NCBI RefSeq assembly: GCF_013377535.1
Contig: NZ_JABCJE010000012.1
Coordinates: 1-64,000 of the forward strand
Length of the DNA: 64,000 nucleotides
Origin: Donghicola mangrovi
Lineage (GTDB): Bacteria > Pseudomonadota > Alphaproteobacteria > Rhodobacterales > Rhodobacteraceae
Direction of reading: 5' to 3'
The first letter of the stretch is position 1, and the number at the start of each line of letters is the position of its first letter. The notes below the pieces were generated by a model, which was not told the origin of the DNA, searched no databases, and worked only from the letters and a program-made list of their open reading frames with translations. Positions 33,872-42,456 of this stretch are shown one piece after another. A program made the position numbers and the translations under genes.

Positions 33872-34294
33872 TCAGGCGAATTGGCCAAGGGCACGGTTCA
33901 GCACCGGAATACGGACCGAATAGGCGCCCGCCCCAAGCAGACCGATCACCGCTTGGGCGACGGCCCAGAACAGCGGGAATTCCCAGCCGCCGCCAGTGTT
34001 CGAAAAGGTCCAGCCATTGCCGCTATGCGCCCAAGTGGCCCCCAGCAACACAGGGATCAGACCCAGCGACACCAGACGGGTCCCAACCCCAAGGATCAGC
34101 GCCAGACCACCGGCCAGTTCGGCAAAGATGGTCAGATAGGCGACGAAACCGGGCAGGCCAAGGCTCTCGAAATAGCCGACAGTGCCGGGGATGGTGAAAA
34201 CGGTAACCTTCATCCAGCCATGGGCCAGAAACAGGGCGCCGCTGGCAACGCGCAGGATCAGGGCGGCGATATCGGTGGTGATGCGGGTGTTCAT
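33872..34294 (-). CDS. DoxX-family membrane protein
   Basis: Inner-membrane protein of 140 residues with about four hydrophobic segments and the DoxX hallmark LILRVASGALFLAHGWMKV and ELAGGLALILGVGTR. GGAG precedes the ATG at 34294 with better spacing than that of 34300. It leads a minus-strand operon with an extradiol dioxygenase and a hydroquinone reductase. The pairing of DoxX with a catechol dioxygenase is the same as catDE of Bacillus, which responds to catechol. It probably supports electron transfer at the membrane. Confidence 0.9.
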   Translation of the reverse strand: MNTRITTDIAALILRVASGALFLAHGWMKVTVFTIPGTVGYFESLGLPGFVAYLTIFAELAGGLALILGVGTRLVSLGLIPVLLGATWAHSGNGWTFSNTGGGWEFPLFWAVAQAVIGLLGAGAYSVRIPVLNRALGQFA

Positions 34295-34429
34295 GGTCAT
34301 TTCTCCAATTCGGGGCCGCCAGTCTGCGGCGGCGATGTTCTGTTGTCTGAGAGGAACCTACGCCTTGACGTCTTTCTATAAAATGGCGACTTTGTTGGAT
34401 GACTTTCCACATTTTGTTCGGAATATCGG

Positions 34430-35326
34430 ATGGACCTTGTCGATGAATTGCGGGCCTTTGTGGCCACCGCGCAGACCGGATCATTCACGGGCGCGGCGGA
34501 TCAACTGGGGGTGTCGAACCGGCTGACCTCTAAATACGTGGCAGAGTTGGAGGCGCGGCTTGGCGTGCGGCTGTTCCAGCGCACCACGCGCAAGGTCGGT
34601 CTGACCCCCGCCGGAGAGGACCTCTTGGCCCGCGCCCCTGCCCTGCTAGACGATCTGGATCACTTGCTGTCCGACGTTTCCGAAGGGTCGCGCGGGTTTT
34701 CGGGCGTGATCCGCCTGTCCGCGCCCGTCACCTTTGGCGAGGTTTATGTGGCGGGCATGTTGGAGCGTTTCGGCCAAAGCAACCCCGAGCTGACCTTTGA
34801 CCTGCGCCTGACCGACCAGTTCACCGACCTCGCGGCCGAAGGGATTGATCTGGCATTCCGCATGGGCCGTACGGACATGCTGTCGCTCAAGACACGGCGG
34901 TTGGGGATGTTCGGGTCGGATCTGGTGGCCAGCCCCAACTATCTGGCGACCCACGGCACCCCAGAAACGCCCCAAGATCTGGCGCGCCATTCCTGCATCG
35001 TGGACACCAACCGCCAGAACCCGCGGCGCTGGGTGCTCCTGCGGGATGGCGCGGAAACGGTGGTACAGGTGCAGGGACGGTTTCAGGTGAACTCCGCCCG
35101 CGCGGCGGTGCAACTGGCAACCAATGGGGTGGGCATCGCCTATGCCCCAAGGTTTGCATTATGCGGGGCGGTTGAGCGCGGCGAGCTGACAAAATTGTTG
35201 CCCGATCATGCCAGCGAAACGGCCGCTCTGAGTGCGGTTTACCTCGAGGGACGCACCCTGCCCCGCAAGGTCCGCGCCCTGATCGACTTTGCGGTCGCGG
35301 ATATCAGAACTGCCGATGTTCTATAA
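34430..35326 (+). CDS. LysR-family regulator of the quinone module
   Basis: Transcription factor of 298 residues of the CrgA/DhcR-like subgroup. The N-terminal helix-turn-helix is DELRAFVATAQTGSFTGAADQLGVSNRLTSKYVAELE, followed by VFQRTTRKVGLTPAGEDLL-like wing and an effector domain (TNGVGIAYAPRFALCGAVERGEL). It is divergent from the DoxX-dioxygenase-GST operon, with 135 bases between, and is its likely regulator, perhaps sensing a quinone. The single cysteine near position 243 could react with quinones, but that is speculation. Confidence 0.92.
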   Translation: MDLVDELRAFVATAQTGSFTGAADQLGVSNRLTSKYVAELEARLGVRLFQRTTRKVGLTPAGEDLLARAPALLDDLDHLLSDVSEGSRGFSGVIRLSAPVTFGEVYVAGMLERFGQSNPELTFDLRLTDQFTDLAAEGIDLAFRMGRTDMLSLKTRRLGMFGSDLVASPNYLATHGTPETPQDLARHSCIVDTNRQNPRRWVLLRDGAETVVQVQGRFQVNSARAAVQLATNGVGIAYAPRFALCGAVERGELTKLLPDHASETAALSAVYLEGRTLPRKVRALIDFAVADIRTADVL

Positions 35327-35333
35327 ATAAAAC

Positions 35334-35355
35334 GGGGGTCGCCGCAGCGACCCCC
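35334..35355 (-). terminator. Rho-independent terminator after acuI
   Basis: GGGGGTCGC (35334-35342) and GCGACCCCC (35347-35355) form a perfect nine-base-pair stem with a CGCA loop. On the minus strand GTTTTATTTA follows. It lies between the convergent LysR gene and acuI. Confidence 0.75.
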
Positions 35356-35382
35356 TCGATGCAGACGTCCCGTGAGTGGCAG

Positions 35383-36378
35383 TCAGGCGTCCAGCGTAGG
35401 ATTGACGGGGACAACCATACGACCCCGAACTTCGCCCGACAAGAACTTAGGTGCTATCTCAACAACTTTGTCGAGTGATGCCTCTGTTGCGATCACCTCT
35501 AGGCGGCTCAAATCCAGATCACTGACCAGACGATCATAGGCGGCGATGCGTTTTGCCTTGGGCGCCATGACGCTGTCCACACCGGCCAATGTCACGCCGC
35601 GCAGGATAAAGGGCGCCACGCTGGTGGGCAGATCCATCCCCGCCGCCAAACCGCACGCCGCAACAACGCCGCCGTATTTCATGCCCGCCAAAACGTTCGC
35701 CAACACGGTGCTGCCCGCAACATCTACTGCACCGGCCCAGCGTTCCTTGGCCAAGGGACGGGGTTTGCCCGACAGTTCCGCCCGATCAATGATCGAGGTC
35801 GCCCCAAGGTCGCGCAAATACGCCTCTTCGCTCGCCCGCCCCGTGACCGCCGCCACGTTATAGCCGCGCGCCGCCAGCAGCATGGTCGCCACGCTGCCCA
35901 CACCGCCCGCCGCGCCGGTCACGACAATCTCGCCGCTGTCGGGCGTAATCCCCTGCGCCTCAAGCGCCAGAACGCACAGCATCGCGGTGTAGCCCGCAGT
36001 GCCAATCACCATCGCCTGCCGCGCAGTCATTCCGGCGGGCAAAGGGATCAGCCAATCGCCCGAAACCCGCGCCTGACCGGCCAGACCGCCCCAGTGCTTT
36101 TCCCCGACGCCCCAGCCATTCAGCACAACCTTGTCGCCCGCTGTGAAATCAGGATGGCTGCTCTCGCGGACTACACCGGCAAAGTCGATGCCCGGCACCA
36201 TCGGAAAGCTGCGCACCACGGGGCCCGCGCCGGTGATCGCCAGCGCATCTTTGTAGTTCAGTGTGGACCACGCCACATCCACCAGCACGTCGCCCTCGGG
36301 CAGATCGGCGGTGGTGATGTCACGCAAGGCGACGGTCTGTTGATCCTCGGTTTTGTCAATGACGACGGCTTGGGTCAT
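35383..36378 (-). CDS. acuI: Acrylyl-CoA reductase AcuI/YhdH-like
   Basis: NADPH-dependent medium-chain reductase of 331 residues. It has the AcuI/YhdH pattern ([14 protein letters not shown] near residue 40, PGIDFAGVV, and the dinucleotide site [12 protein letters not shown]). In this group the enzyme turns toxic acryloyl-CoA into propionyl-CoA, for instance after DMSP cleavage. Its ATG overlaps the TGA of the upstream acuR as ATGA (36375-36378). No DMSP lyase gene (dddL or similar) is in the window. Confidence 0.92.
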   Translation of the reverse strand: MTQAVVIDKTEDQQTVALRDITTADLPEGDVLVDVAWSTLNYKDALAITGAGPVVRSFPMVPGIDFAGVVRESSHPDFTAGDKVVLNGWGVGEKHWGGLAGQARVSGDWLIPLPAGMTARQAMVIGTAGYTAMLCVLALEAQGITPDSGEIVVTGAAGGVGSVATMLLAARGYNVAAVTGRASEEAYLRDLGATSIIDRAELSGKPRPLAKERWAGAVDVAGSTVLANVLAGMKYGGVVAACGLAAGMDLPTSVAPFILRGVTLAGVDSVMAPKAKRIAAYDRLVSDLDLSRLEVIATEASLDKVVEIAPKFLSGEVRGRMVVPVNPTLDA

Positions 36379-37037
36379 CTGTTGGGCTCCCCCTCGAGCA
36401 GTTTGAAAAACAGGTCAGTGAATGCGTGGATCGGCGCGGGGCCTTGTTCGAGCTTGGCGCGCAGGATCGCGCCCTCCCATCCGATCCAGAAGAATTGCGC
36501 CAATGCGGCGGAGTCCGAGGACGAGGCGATCTGCCCCTGTTCCCGCGCCAGTTCCAGACAGCGCGCGGTGCGCTCTTGCCAGTCGTCGAAAACGGCAATC
36601 AGACGCGCACGAAAGCTTTCGGGCAGGGCCGACATCTCTTGGCCCAGATTGCCCACCAGACAGCCACGTCGATACCCGTGACGGGCCATCCCTTCGGAGG
36701 CGCGGTCGATGAACAGGCACATCCGGTCGAGCGGCGGCAGGCTGGTGCCAGTCAGCGCGCCATCCAGCATCTCGACAAAGTAAGCGTGATAGGCGTCAAC
36801 CAGCGCCAGGCCAAAGGCCTCTTTGCTGGGGAAATAGTGGTAAAAGCTGCCCTTCGGCACACCGGAATGGCGCAGCACCTCGTCCACGCCAATGGCCGAA
36901 TAGCCCCGCTCAGTCAGGTGGATCAGGCCACTCCGGATCAGGCGCGTGCGGGCCTCGGCGTCTGCTGGATCGCGGCGCGGGCGCCCCCTGCGTCTGGGGG
37001 TGTCGAGGTCTTGGGTAGTACTGCGTGAATCGGTCAT
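36375..37037 (-). CDS. acuR: TetR-family regulator AcuR-like
   Basis: Repressor of 220 residues. The N-terminal helix-turn-helix reads [38 protein letters not shown], and [31 protein letters not shown] in the ligand domain closely resembles AcuR of Rhodobacter. AcuR is displaced by acrylate. Length and sequence fit. It is the first gene of acuR-acuI, coupled by ATGA. A palindrome 12 bases upstream of the ATG at 37037 is a likely autoregulatory operator. The RRRGRPRR segment at the N-terminus is basic. Confidence 0.93.
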   Translation of the reverse strand: MTDSRSTTQDLDTPRRRGRPRRDPADAEARTRLIRSGLIHLTERGYSAIGVDEVLRHSGVPKGSFYHYFPSKEAFGLALVDAYHAYFVEMLDGALTGTSLPPLDRMCLFIDRASEGMARHGYRRGCLVGNLGQEMSALPESFRARLIAVFDDWQERTARCLELAREQGQIASSSDSAALAQFFWIGWEGAILRAKLEQGPAPIHAFTDLFFKLLEGEPNR

Positions 37038-37048
37038 ACCCTATTTAT

Positions 37049-37064
37049 TAGACTAGTCCGTCTA
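37049..37064. promoter_or_regulatory. TetR-type operator candidate (AcuR)
   Basis: TAGAC (37049-37053) and GTCTA (37060-37064) form an interrupted palindrome, 12 bases upstream of the acuR start codon, with ACTAGT between. TetR proteins bind such TAGAC-N6-GTCTA sites. It may control acuR-acuI. Confidence 0.55.
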
Positions 37065-37339
37065 GCAATCAATACCAACGCAGCGACACAGAGCATTCAA
37101 CGCAATTTAACGCATGTGTATACGGTTAGTTTGCTTGCGCAGCACACACCCAAAAGGCGAGTCGCGCCGACGCGCCCCAAGCTTGCGCTCACCAGAACGG
37201 ACAGAGCTTCAAACCGGTTTTCTCGCGAAGAACACACCGAATAACCACACTTTATCGTTTTCTATCAATGACCCTCTGGACACCTAAGGAACAATTGGTC
37301 GCCGCAGGTTGCACCATATTGGCTAAATGAAATTCAACC

Positions 37340-37345
37340 TATAAT
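37340..37345 (+). promoter_or_regulatory. Possible promoter -10 element of RTX gene B
   Basis: A perfect TATAAT lies 46 bases before the ATG of RTX gene B in an AT-rich leader. A weak TTGGCT is found at 37319-37324, 15 bases before it, shorter than the usual spacer. Experimental mapping is absent. Confidence 0.3.
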
Positions 37346-37391
37346 ATTGCAAAACATAATGTAATTTCACTTTAATAATAGGTCATTATAG

Positions 37392-38726
37392 ATGTCGGAT
37401 CAGTCCACAGAAATAGAAATCCAAGCAGACGAAACCGCGATCGCAGGTGAAGTCGTAGACGAAACTGGCCAGATTCTAGAAGGTGTCGAGGCAGATGAAG
37501 AAGAAGCTGTCACTGGTGAGGTCGTGGACGAAACCGATCAGATCGTAGAGGGCGTCGAGGCAGAAGAAGAAACCGCGATCGCCGGTGAGGTCGTAGACGA
37601 AACCGGCCAAATCGTAGAGAGCGTCGAGCTTATCGAAACCTACAGCTATTCCTTCACCTATGAGGGTACGCTGATCACCTATACCGACGACATGGTCTAT
37701 GAAGTCGAGGACGTCGACCTCGAGAGCGATGAGAACGTCCTGTTCTACGTACTGGTCGACGAGACATACTACCCCGTGTTCGACGATAGCGAAATCGATG
37801 TCACTGTCACTTCAGAGGAGGTCACGGTCACCTACGCGACCTACATCGATGACAGCGTCGATTATGATTACCTGATCACTCTCGACGGAGTCACCGTCCC
37901 CGTTACCTACGACATGGAGGTCTCGGTCGAGGATTCCGGCATCGAAAGCTCGGACGACATTGCTTATTATATCCTTTACGAAGGGGAACTGTATCCGGTC
38001 GAAACTGGTACGCCAGTCGTTCCGCACCCGGACTATACTACCTATGTAGACGATCCGATCTACGCGTCCGAAGGGGACGACGACGCCAATACCCTCAGAG
38101 GCTCCGCATATACCGACTACATGACCGGCGGCTTGGGGGATGATGTCCTGCGTGGCGGCCAAGGCGATGACGTGATCTGGGGCAATGGCATGGGCCGTGA
38201 CACCAGTGTTTCGGACAACGACGAGATCCACGGCGGCGCGGGCAAAGACCTTATTCGCGGCAACCAAGGCGATGACCTGCTCGAAGGCAATCAGGGTCAA
38301 GACACGCTCATCGGCGGCACTGGCGACGATACCCTTGCGGGTGGTCGCGGGGATGACCGTCTGGTCGGCAACGGTGGCGACGACCTGCTGGTCGGTGGCA
38401 AAGGCGACGACCGTCTGTTCGGCGGCAACGGCGATGACATGCTGCGCGGCAATGCGGGCGACGACACCATGACCGGCGGCGCGGGGGCGGACACCTTCTT
38501 CTTTGCGCTAGGTGACGATGTGATCACTGACTTCGAAGCAGGCGTCGACGCGATCGTGATGCGGACCGAGGAAATCGGCCTGACGACGGACATGCTCTGG
38601 TTCGAAGACAGCATGGAGCAAGTCGGCGATGATGTCGTGATCACGCTTGGGGACAACACCCTGACCGTCGAGAATGTCGAAGTGGCCGACCTTCTGGGTC
38701 TGCACGTCGGGTCTGTCGATATCTAA
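37392..38726 (+). CDS. RTX calcium-binding repeat protein B with duplicated N-terminal domains
   Basis: Acidic protein of 444 residues with no Sec signal. Residues 19-79 carry three copies of a 23-residue unit (GEVVDETGQIVEGVE type). Residues 88-129 and 162-203 are two copies of a Tyr/Val-rich unit of equal length that can be aligned without gaps (about 15 of 42 identical). Nonapeptide RTX repeats (GGxGDDxLxGG) fill residues 235-385, and the tail TLTVENVEVADLLGLHV matches the other RTX proteins. It is presumably a type I secreted protein. The start is at 37392; no strong Shine-Dalgarno is seen. Its partner transporter is not in the window. Confidence 0.9.
   Translation: MSDQSTEIEIQADETAIAGEVVDETGQILEGVEADEEEAVTGEVVDETDQIVEGVEAEEETAIAGEVVDETGQIVESVELIETYSYSFTYEGTLITYTDDMVYEVEDVDLESDENVLFYVLVDETYYPVFDDSEIDVTVTSEEVTVTYATYIDDSVDYDYLITLDGVTVPVTYDMEVSVEDSGIESSDDIAYYILYEGELYPVETGTPVVPHPDYTTYVDDPIYASEGDDDANTLRGSAYTDYMTGGLGDDVLRGGQGDDVIWGNGMGRDTSVSDNDEIHGGAGKDLIRGNQGDDLLEGNQGQDTLIGGTGDDTLAGGRGDDRLVGNGGDDLLVGGKGDDRLFGGNGDDMLRGNAGDDTMTGGAGADTFFFALGDDVITDFEAGVDAIVMRTEEIGLTTDMLWFEDSMEQVGDDVVITLGDNTLTVENVEVADLLGLHVGSVDI
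37446..37628 (+). repeat. 69-base coding repeats in RTX gene B
   Basis: Three units start at 37446, 37515 and 37584, a 69-base period, encoding GEVVDETxQIxExVE. The third unit ends near 37628. They differ by scattered substitutions, many silent, and so look like an old tandem duplication kept in frame. Confidence 0.85.
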
Positions 38727-38882
38727 GAAATCCCTAGGGGCGTCCGCGAAATCGGGCGCCCCAATCGGGGTTAAAATCCCGCATCCAGGTTGCACCTGCC
38801 CGACGGCGCCCACAATCCAAATCCTGTGATCCCCCTGATCACAAACCGCAAAACCGGCCGGAACCCGAGCGGGATGCGGAGC

Positions 38883-39410
38883 CTAGGCTTGGGTCGGGGC
38901 AGACTTGTCGCCGGTCACCATAATGCAATCCAGCAACAGGCTCAGCACCTCGGTCCGGTTGCGAGAACCCGATTTACGGTAAATGGAGTTGAGGTGGGTC
39001 TTCACGGTCCCCTCGGCACTGCCCCGCAGTTCTGCGATCTCGGCCGTGCTAAACCCCTTGACCAAAAAAGTGGCAATGTCCTGCTCCGAAGGGGTCAGGC
39101 CCCACTGTTCGAACTGCTCGTCCATGATGTCCTGAACGGCGGCGCGGGCGTTGTTCAGGCTGGCCTCCAGATGGGCCTGACGGCGCAGCATCTTGGCCAG
39201 CACGTTACCTTCGAACAGGATCGCCAGCACCAGACTCAGGGTTGCCAATGTCTCGATATAAAGGTGGGTGTGGGCGACAGCATCAACGCCGACCTCTTGG
39301 TAATCACTGATCACATCCGTCACAAAGAATACCGCGCAGAAAACCTGCGCGGTCATGAGGATCAGCAGGCCAGCGGCCTTGCGACGGGATATCCGGCTGG
39401 AAAAAGCCAT
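38883..39410 (-). CDS. Membrane-anchored LuxR-type regulator
   Basis: Protein of 175 residues with two predicted membrane helices (about 12-32 and 48-67), a short coiled-coil-like linker (70-98) and a C-terminal LuxR helix-turn-helix (LTPSEQDIATFLVKGFSTAEIAELRGSAEGTVKTHLNSIYRKSGSRNRTEVL). It has no receiver domain. The start codon overlaps the cytochrome b561 stop by one base, so it is translated with it. It is the last gene of a PepSY-cytochrome b-LuxR operon and could report membrane redox state to transcription. Target genes are unknown. Confidence 0.85.
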   Translation of the reverse strand: MAFSSRISRRKAAGLLILMTAQVFCAVFFVTDVISDYQEVGVDAVAHTHLYIETLATLSLVLAILFEGNVLAKMLRRQAHLEASLNNARAAVQDIMDEQFEQWGLTPSEQDIATFLVKGFSTAEIAELRGSAEGTVKTHLNSIYRKSGSRNRTEVLSLLLDCIMVTGDKSAPTQA

Positions 39411-39946
39411 CAGTTTCCTCCTTGGGTCTCCGGCAGGACCTTTACGCCTGTAAACATGGCGCGGGGCAGGTTCACCTTGGTCCGGCGACTTTCAAAGATC
39501 ACGGCGGCGATGTGCAGCACAACCGAGAATTCAGCCCATGTGATCGAAATCTTGTGAACCTCTTCGGGCCATTCGACGCCCCAGAACATATCCGTAGTCA
39601 TCAGATAACCGGACAGGGTTATCACCGCCAAGGTAAACAGCAGGTTATAAATCATCAATGCGCCCAAAGGCGTATGCCCCACGTGGATGTGTTTGCGCCC
39701 CGTGGCCATCTCGGCCAGCTGTCCGGTCGCACCGGTGACGCTGGGGGGAAAACTGGAAAAGCGCGCGTATTGGCTGCCCACCAGGCCCCAAACCACACGA
39801 AAGGCGATCAGCCCGACCACCACATAGCCCACATACTGGTGCAGCTTGGTGTCATCATCGAGGATCAGCGCATTCGCGGTAAAGGCCGCGACAAGGCTCC
39901 AGTGGAACAGGCGGACGGCGGGGTCCCAGACCTTGATCGATTTCAT
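39410..39946 (-). CDS. Cytochrome b561-type membrane protein
   Basis: Inner-membrane protein of 178 residues with about four hydrophobic segments. Histidines that could bind heme are H15 (RLFHW), H36 (KLHQYVGY), H91 (GHTPLGALM), H131 and H145. The VWDPAVRLFHW start and the GHTPLGALM motif are typical of the cytochrome b/b6-type family. It probably carries electrons between the quinone pool and a periplasmic partner. The PepSY protein gene is upstream and the membrane LuxR gene overlaps its stop. Confidence 0.88.
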   Translation of the reverse strand: MKSIKVWDPAVRLFHWSLVAAFTANALILDDDTKLHQYVGYVVVGLIAFRVVWGLVGSQYARFSSFPPSVTGATGQLAEMATGRKHIHVGHTPLGALMIYNLLFTLAVITLSGYLMTTDMFWGVEWPEEVHKISITWAEFSVVLHIAAVIFESRRTKVNLPRAMFTGVKVLPETQGGN

Positions 39947-40002
39947 GGCGGTTGTCCTTTGGCACAGGGGGAAACGGGGGCCAGTGGCCCCCGCGGATCG
40001 GA

Positions 40003-40251
40003 TTAGTCTTCTTTGGTCATGACGACTTCGAAGTCGCCGTTCAGGAACACTTCGTACTTGTTGCCGTCTTTCTTGGCGTAGGCTTCGTACATGCCGTCCT
40101 CGAGTTTGATCTTGGCAACTTCGTAGCCTTGCTCGGTCAGAACAGCGCGGACTTTGGCGGTGTTTTCGTCGTTCAGTACAACGTCCGAAGCCAGAGCAGC
40201 GGTTGCAACGGTCGAAGCCAGGATGATCGCGGTCAGGGTGTTTTTCAGCAT
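40003..40251 (-). CDS. PepSY-domain protein
   Basis: Exported protein of 82 residues. A signal peptide spans residues 1-21 (LKNTLTAIILASTVATAALAS). The mature part is one PepSY domain (VRAVLTEQGYEVAKIKLEDGMYEAYAKKDGNKYEVFLNGDFEVV). PepSY domains often act as inhibitors or as redox-associated modules beside cytochrome b proteins. It begins a minus-strand operon with the cytochrome b561 and membrane LuxR genes 56 bases downstream. Confidence 0.9.
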   Translation of the reverse strand: MLKNTLTAIILASTVATAALASDVVLNDENTAKVRAVLTEQGYEVAKIKLEDGMYEAYAKKDGNKYEVFLNGDFEVVMTKED

Positions 40252-40366
40252 GTCAGTGTCCTTGGGTAGGGTTGTAATCGTAGATGTCTAAGAAGGGTTT
40301 CGCGGTGCCGCTCTCGGCGACCGGTGAGGCGAAACTGGCAGCGGCTGGCGGTGGGGGATATTGACC

Positions 40367-40432
40367 TCAGGTTGTACACCTTGGGTCCTGATAGGCAGGT
40401 TGCAGGCGCATATACCTGAAGTTTATGCCTGA
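40367..40432. promoter_or_regulatory. Repeated CCTGA half-sites upstream of the PepSY operon
   Basis: TCAGGT (40367-40372), CCTGA (40387-40391), ACCTGA (40414-40419) and GCCTGA (40427-40432) lie upstream of the PepSY gene. The last two are 13 bases apart. Multiple copies of one hexamer suggest a regulator, possibly the operon's own LuxR protein. Confidence 0.3.
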
Positions 40433-40530
40433 AAACGCTAGGTTTTACGTGATTTTCATATTTCGGGCTGACAGGTCGCCCGAATCCGTCGCTCGACCAT
40501 AACGGGAGCGTGATCAGCCAATTCGGGACG

Positions 40531-40563
40531 CACAAAAAAGAAAGGGCGGCATCGCTGCCGCCC
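40531..40563 (-). terminator. Rho-independent terminator after RTX gene C
   Basis: GGGCGGCA (40544-40551) and TGCCGCCC (40556-40563) form a perfect stem with a TCGC loop. Upstream AAAAAAGAAA gives TTTCTTTTTT on the minus strand after the stem. Confidence 0.85.
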
Positions 40564-40590
40564 TTGTCCGTAAACCCGAGGGGTATGACC

Positions 40591-42051
40591 TCAGAAGTAG
40601 TTACAGTCGTCGATCAGGTTGCTGATGGTGATGTCGCGCACCGTCAAGGTGTCGCCCGAGTCGAATGTGAACACCACATCGTCGCCGACTTGATCCGCCA
40701 GAGCCCGCAGCGCGCTGACCGTGTAGCTGCCGATTAGGTCCTGATCGATCGCAAGGGTATCAACGTCGTCTTGGAAATCGACCACAACGTCATCACCCGC
40801 GTTGAAGTAGAAGATGTCCGCACCGGCACCGCCGCGCATCTTGTCGTCACCTTCGCCGCCGGTCAGCTTGTCCGCGCCGGTCCCGCCAAAGAGGGTGTCG
40901 TCACCGTCGTTGCCGATCACCGAGTCATTGCCCGAACCACCGTAAACGCGGTCATCATCCGAGCCGCCATCCACGTTGTCGTTGCCTTTGTTCCCGTAAA
41001 CGCGGTCGTTGCCGGCCGAGCCCATGATCTGGTCATCGTCACCATGGCCCGCCACGCGGTCATTGCCCGCGCCGCCGATCAGAGTGTCTTCGCCTGCGCC
41101 ACCTTTGATGATGTCGTTGCCGTAGTCACCATTAACCGAGTCATCGCCCGTACCAGCGTAGATGGTGTCGTTGCCTTCACCGCCGCCGATCGCGTCGCCG
41201 CCGGAGTTGCCGTAGACCTTGTCGTCGCCAGAGCCACCGGTCAGCTCGTCCGCACCGGCACCGCCGTAAACGAGGTCATCATCGTTGCCGCCCGACAGCG
41301 TGTCATCGCCGTCGCCGCCGTAGATGGTGTCATCGCCAGCTTCGCCGGTCACCAGATCATCACCGTCCAGCGCGCGGATCGAGTCATCGCCGCTGCCGCC
41401 ATAGAGGGTGTCCGCCTTGGTGCTGCCGATCAGAGTGTCGTCGCCGTCCAGCGCCTCGAACACAACGCTCCAAGTGTCCGCAGTCAGACGGTCATCATAG
41501 TTGGTTGCGCGCACAGCACCAAATTCGCCGTTCAGAGTGTCGGTGTCACCAAAGCCGTCGGTCGCAGTGCCCGCCGACAGGTCGACAGTCACGCCCAAAT
41601 CCGCACCGTGGGTCGCGTCGCGCAGATAGTTCAGAATCACCAGACCATCGACCGCAGTGATGGTGTCGTCACCTTCGGCGGTCCAGACGGTCACACCATC
41701 GGCCTCGTCGGTCTCGATGATCATGGTGTCGTCATATTCGGTGCCGTAGATCACCTCGAAACCGCTGATGGTGTCGGTGTCACCAAAGGTGTCGATGGCC
41801 TTGCCGGTCGACAGGTTGACGGTCACGCCTTCGCCGCCATCCTCGTAGTAATAGGCGAGGATATCGGTATCCTCGCCATCGGAATCCTCACCACCTTTGA
41901 GGGTATCGTTACCAGCGCCACCGATCAGGGTGTCGTTGTTTCCGTTACCGTCCAGAGTGTCATTGCCTGTGTAGCCAACGATGTAATCGTCAGTGCTGCC
42001 GCCGCTAATGCTGTCGGCGCTCGCTGTGCCCATATAAGATTCAGTCGCCAC
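40591..42051 (-). CDS. RTX calcium-binding repeat protein C
   Basis: Protein of 486 residues with almost all of its length built of GGxGNDxLxGG nonapeptide repeats. Near residues 70-180 there are two copies of the RTX-associated unit VTVNLSTGKAIDTFGDTDTI / VTVDLSAGTATDGFGDTDTL. The tail TLTVRDITISNLIDDCNYF ends in aromatic residues, as in type I secretion signals. The start codon is GTG at 42051 after GAGAGCACATC. No Sec signal is present. No transporter genes are adjacent; a second RTX gene lies 405 bases upstream on the same strand. Confidence 0.9.
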   Translation of the reverse strand: MATESYMGTASADSISGGSTDDYIVGYTGNDTLDGNGNNDTLIGGAGNDTLKGGEDSDGEDTDILAYYYEDGGEGVTVNLSTGKAIDTFGDTDTISGFEVIYGTEYDDTMIIETDEADGVTVWTAEGDDTITAVDGLVILNYLRDATHGADLGVTVDLSAGTATDGFGDTDTLNGEFGAVRATNYDDRLTADTWSVVFEALDGDDTLIGSTKADTLYGGSGDDSIRALDGDDLVTGEAGDDTIYGGDGDDTLSGGNDDDLVYGGAGADELTGGSGDDKVYGNSGGDAIGGGEGNDTIYAGTGDDSVNGDYGNDIIKGGAGEDTLIGGAGNDRVAGHGDDDQIMGSAGNDRVYGNKGNDNVDGGSDDDRVYGGSGNDSVIGNDGDDTLFGGTGADKLTGGEGDDKMRGGAGADIFYFNAGDDVVVDFQDDVDTLAIDQDLIGSYTVSALRALADQVGDDVVFTFDSGDTLTVRDITISNLIDDCNYF

Positions 42052-42456
42052 GATGTGCTCTCGCTATGAATGTGGAAAATTAGGGAATTTTTTGGGCAGA
42101 GTGTATTGGAGACTCGGTTTTCTGCCAATCCGAGACGCGAAAATGTGAAAGGTTTCAATTATTTGATAGTTGTTAACCAGAATATCACGTCCAACACGCA
42201 GCGACTCGCGCTGCTTGCGCAGTAGAGCAATTCATTCAACCTGCAAAGTGTTGATAAGGGACGTTTTCCCGATGTCCCACGGGCCTGTGTAAAATAAAGC
42301 ACAAGCTCGCATTCAGAGACCCTGCAGGTGATCGGAGACCATGCATTACAGATCAATGACCGGTTGTGTGAAAATAAATTCTGCAGAAACCAATCATTGT
42401 GCACCGATCCTGAATTTTCTAAGGCGATTTCAGGTTACTACACCGCAGAATCGGAC
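42052..42456. other. Intergenic region between RTX genes C and D
   Basis: About 400 bases. A short hairpin (GCAGCG/CGCTGC at 42198-42214) is the only structure I notice. A 39-codon frame at 42341-42460 overlaps the end of gene D and is not convincing. The promoter of gene C must be here. Confidence 0.55.

Larger units (their letters stand above)
37038..37391. other. Intergenic region between acuR and RTX gene B
   Basis: About 350 bases. Left edge: the acuR promoter and the TetR-type operator at 37049-37064. Right edge: an AT-rich leader of RTX gene B with a perfect TATAAT at 37340-37345. I see no gene or repeat between them. Confidence 0.6.

Noticed and set aside
40771-42069. Regular spacing of repeated DNA, at first like a CRISPR array or satellite
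   Set aside because: The period corresponds to nonapeptide RTX coding repeats. Units vary and there are no unique spacers.
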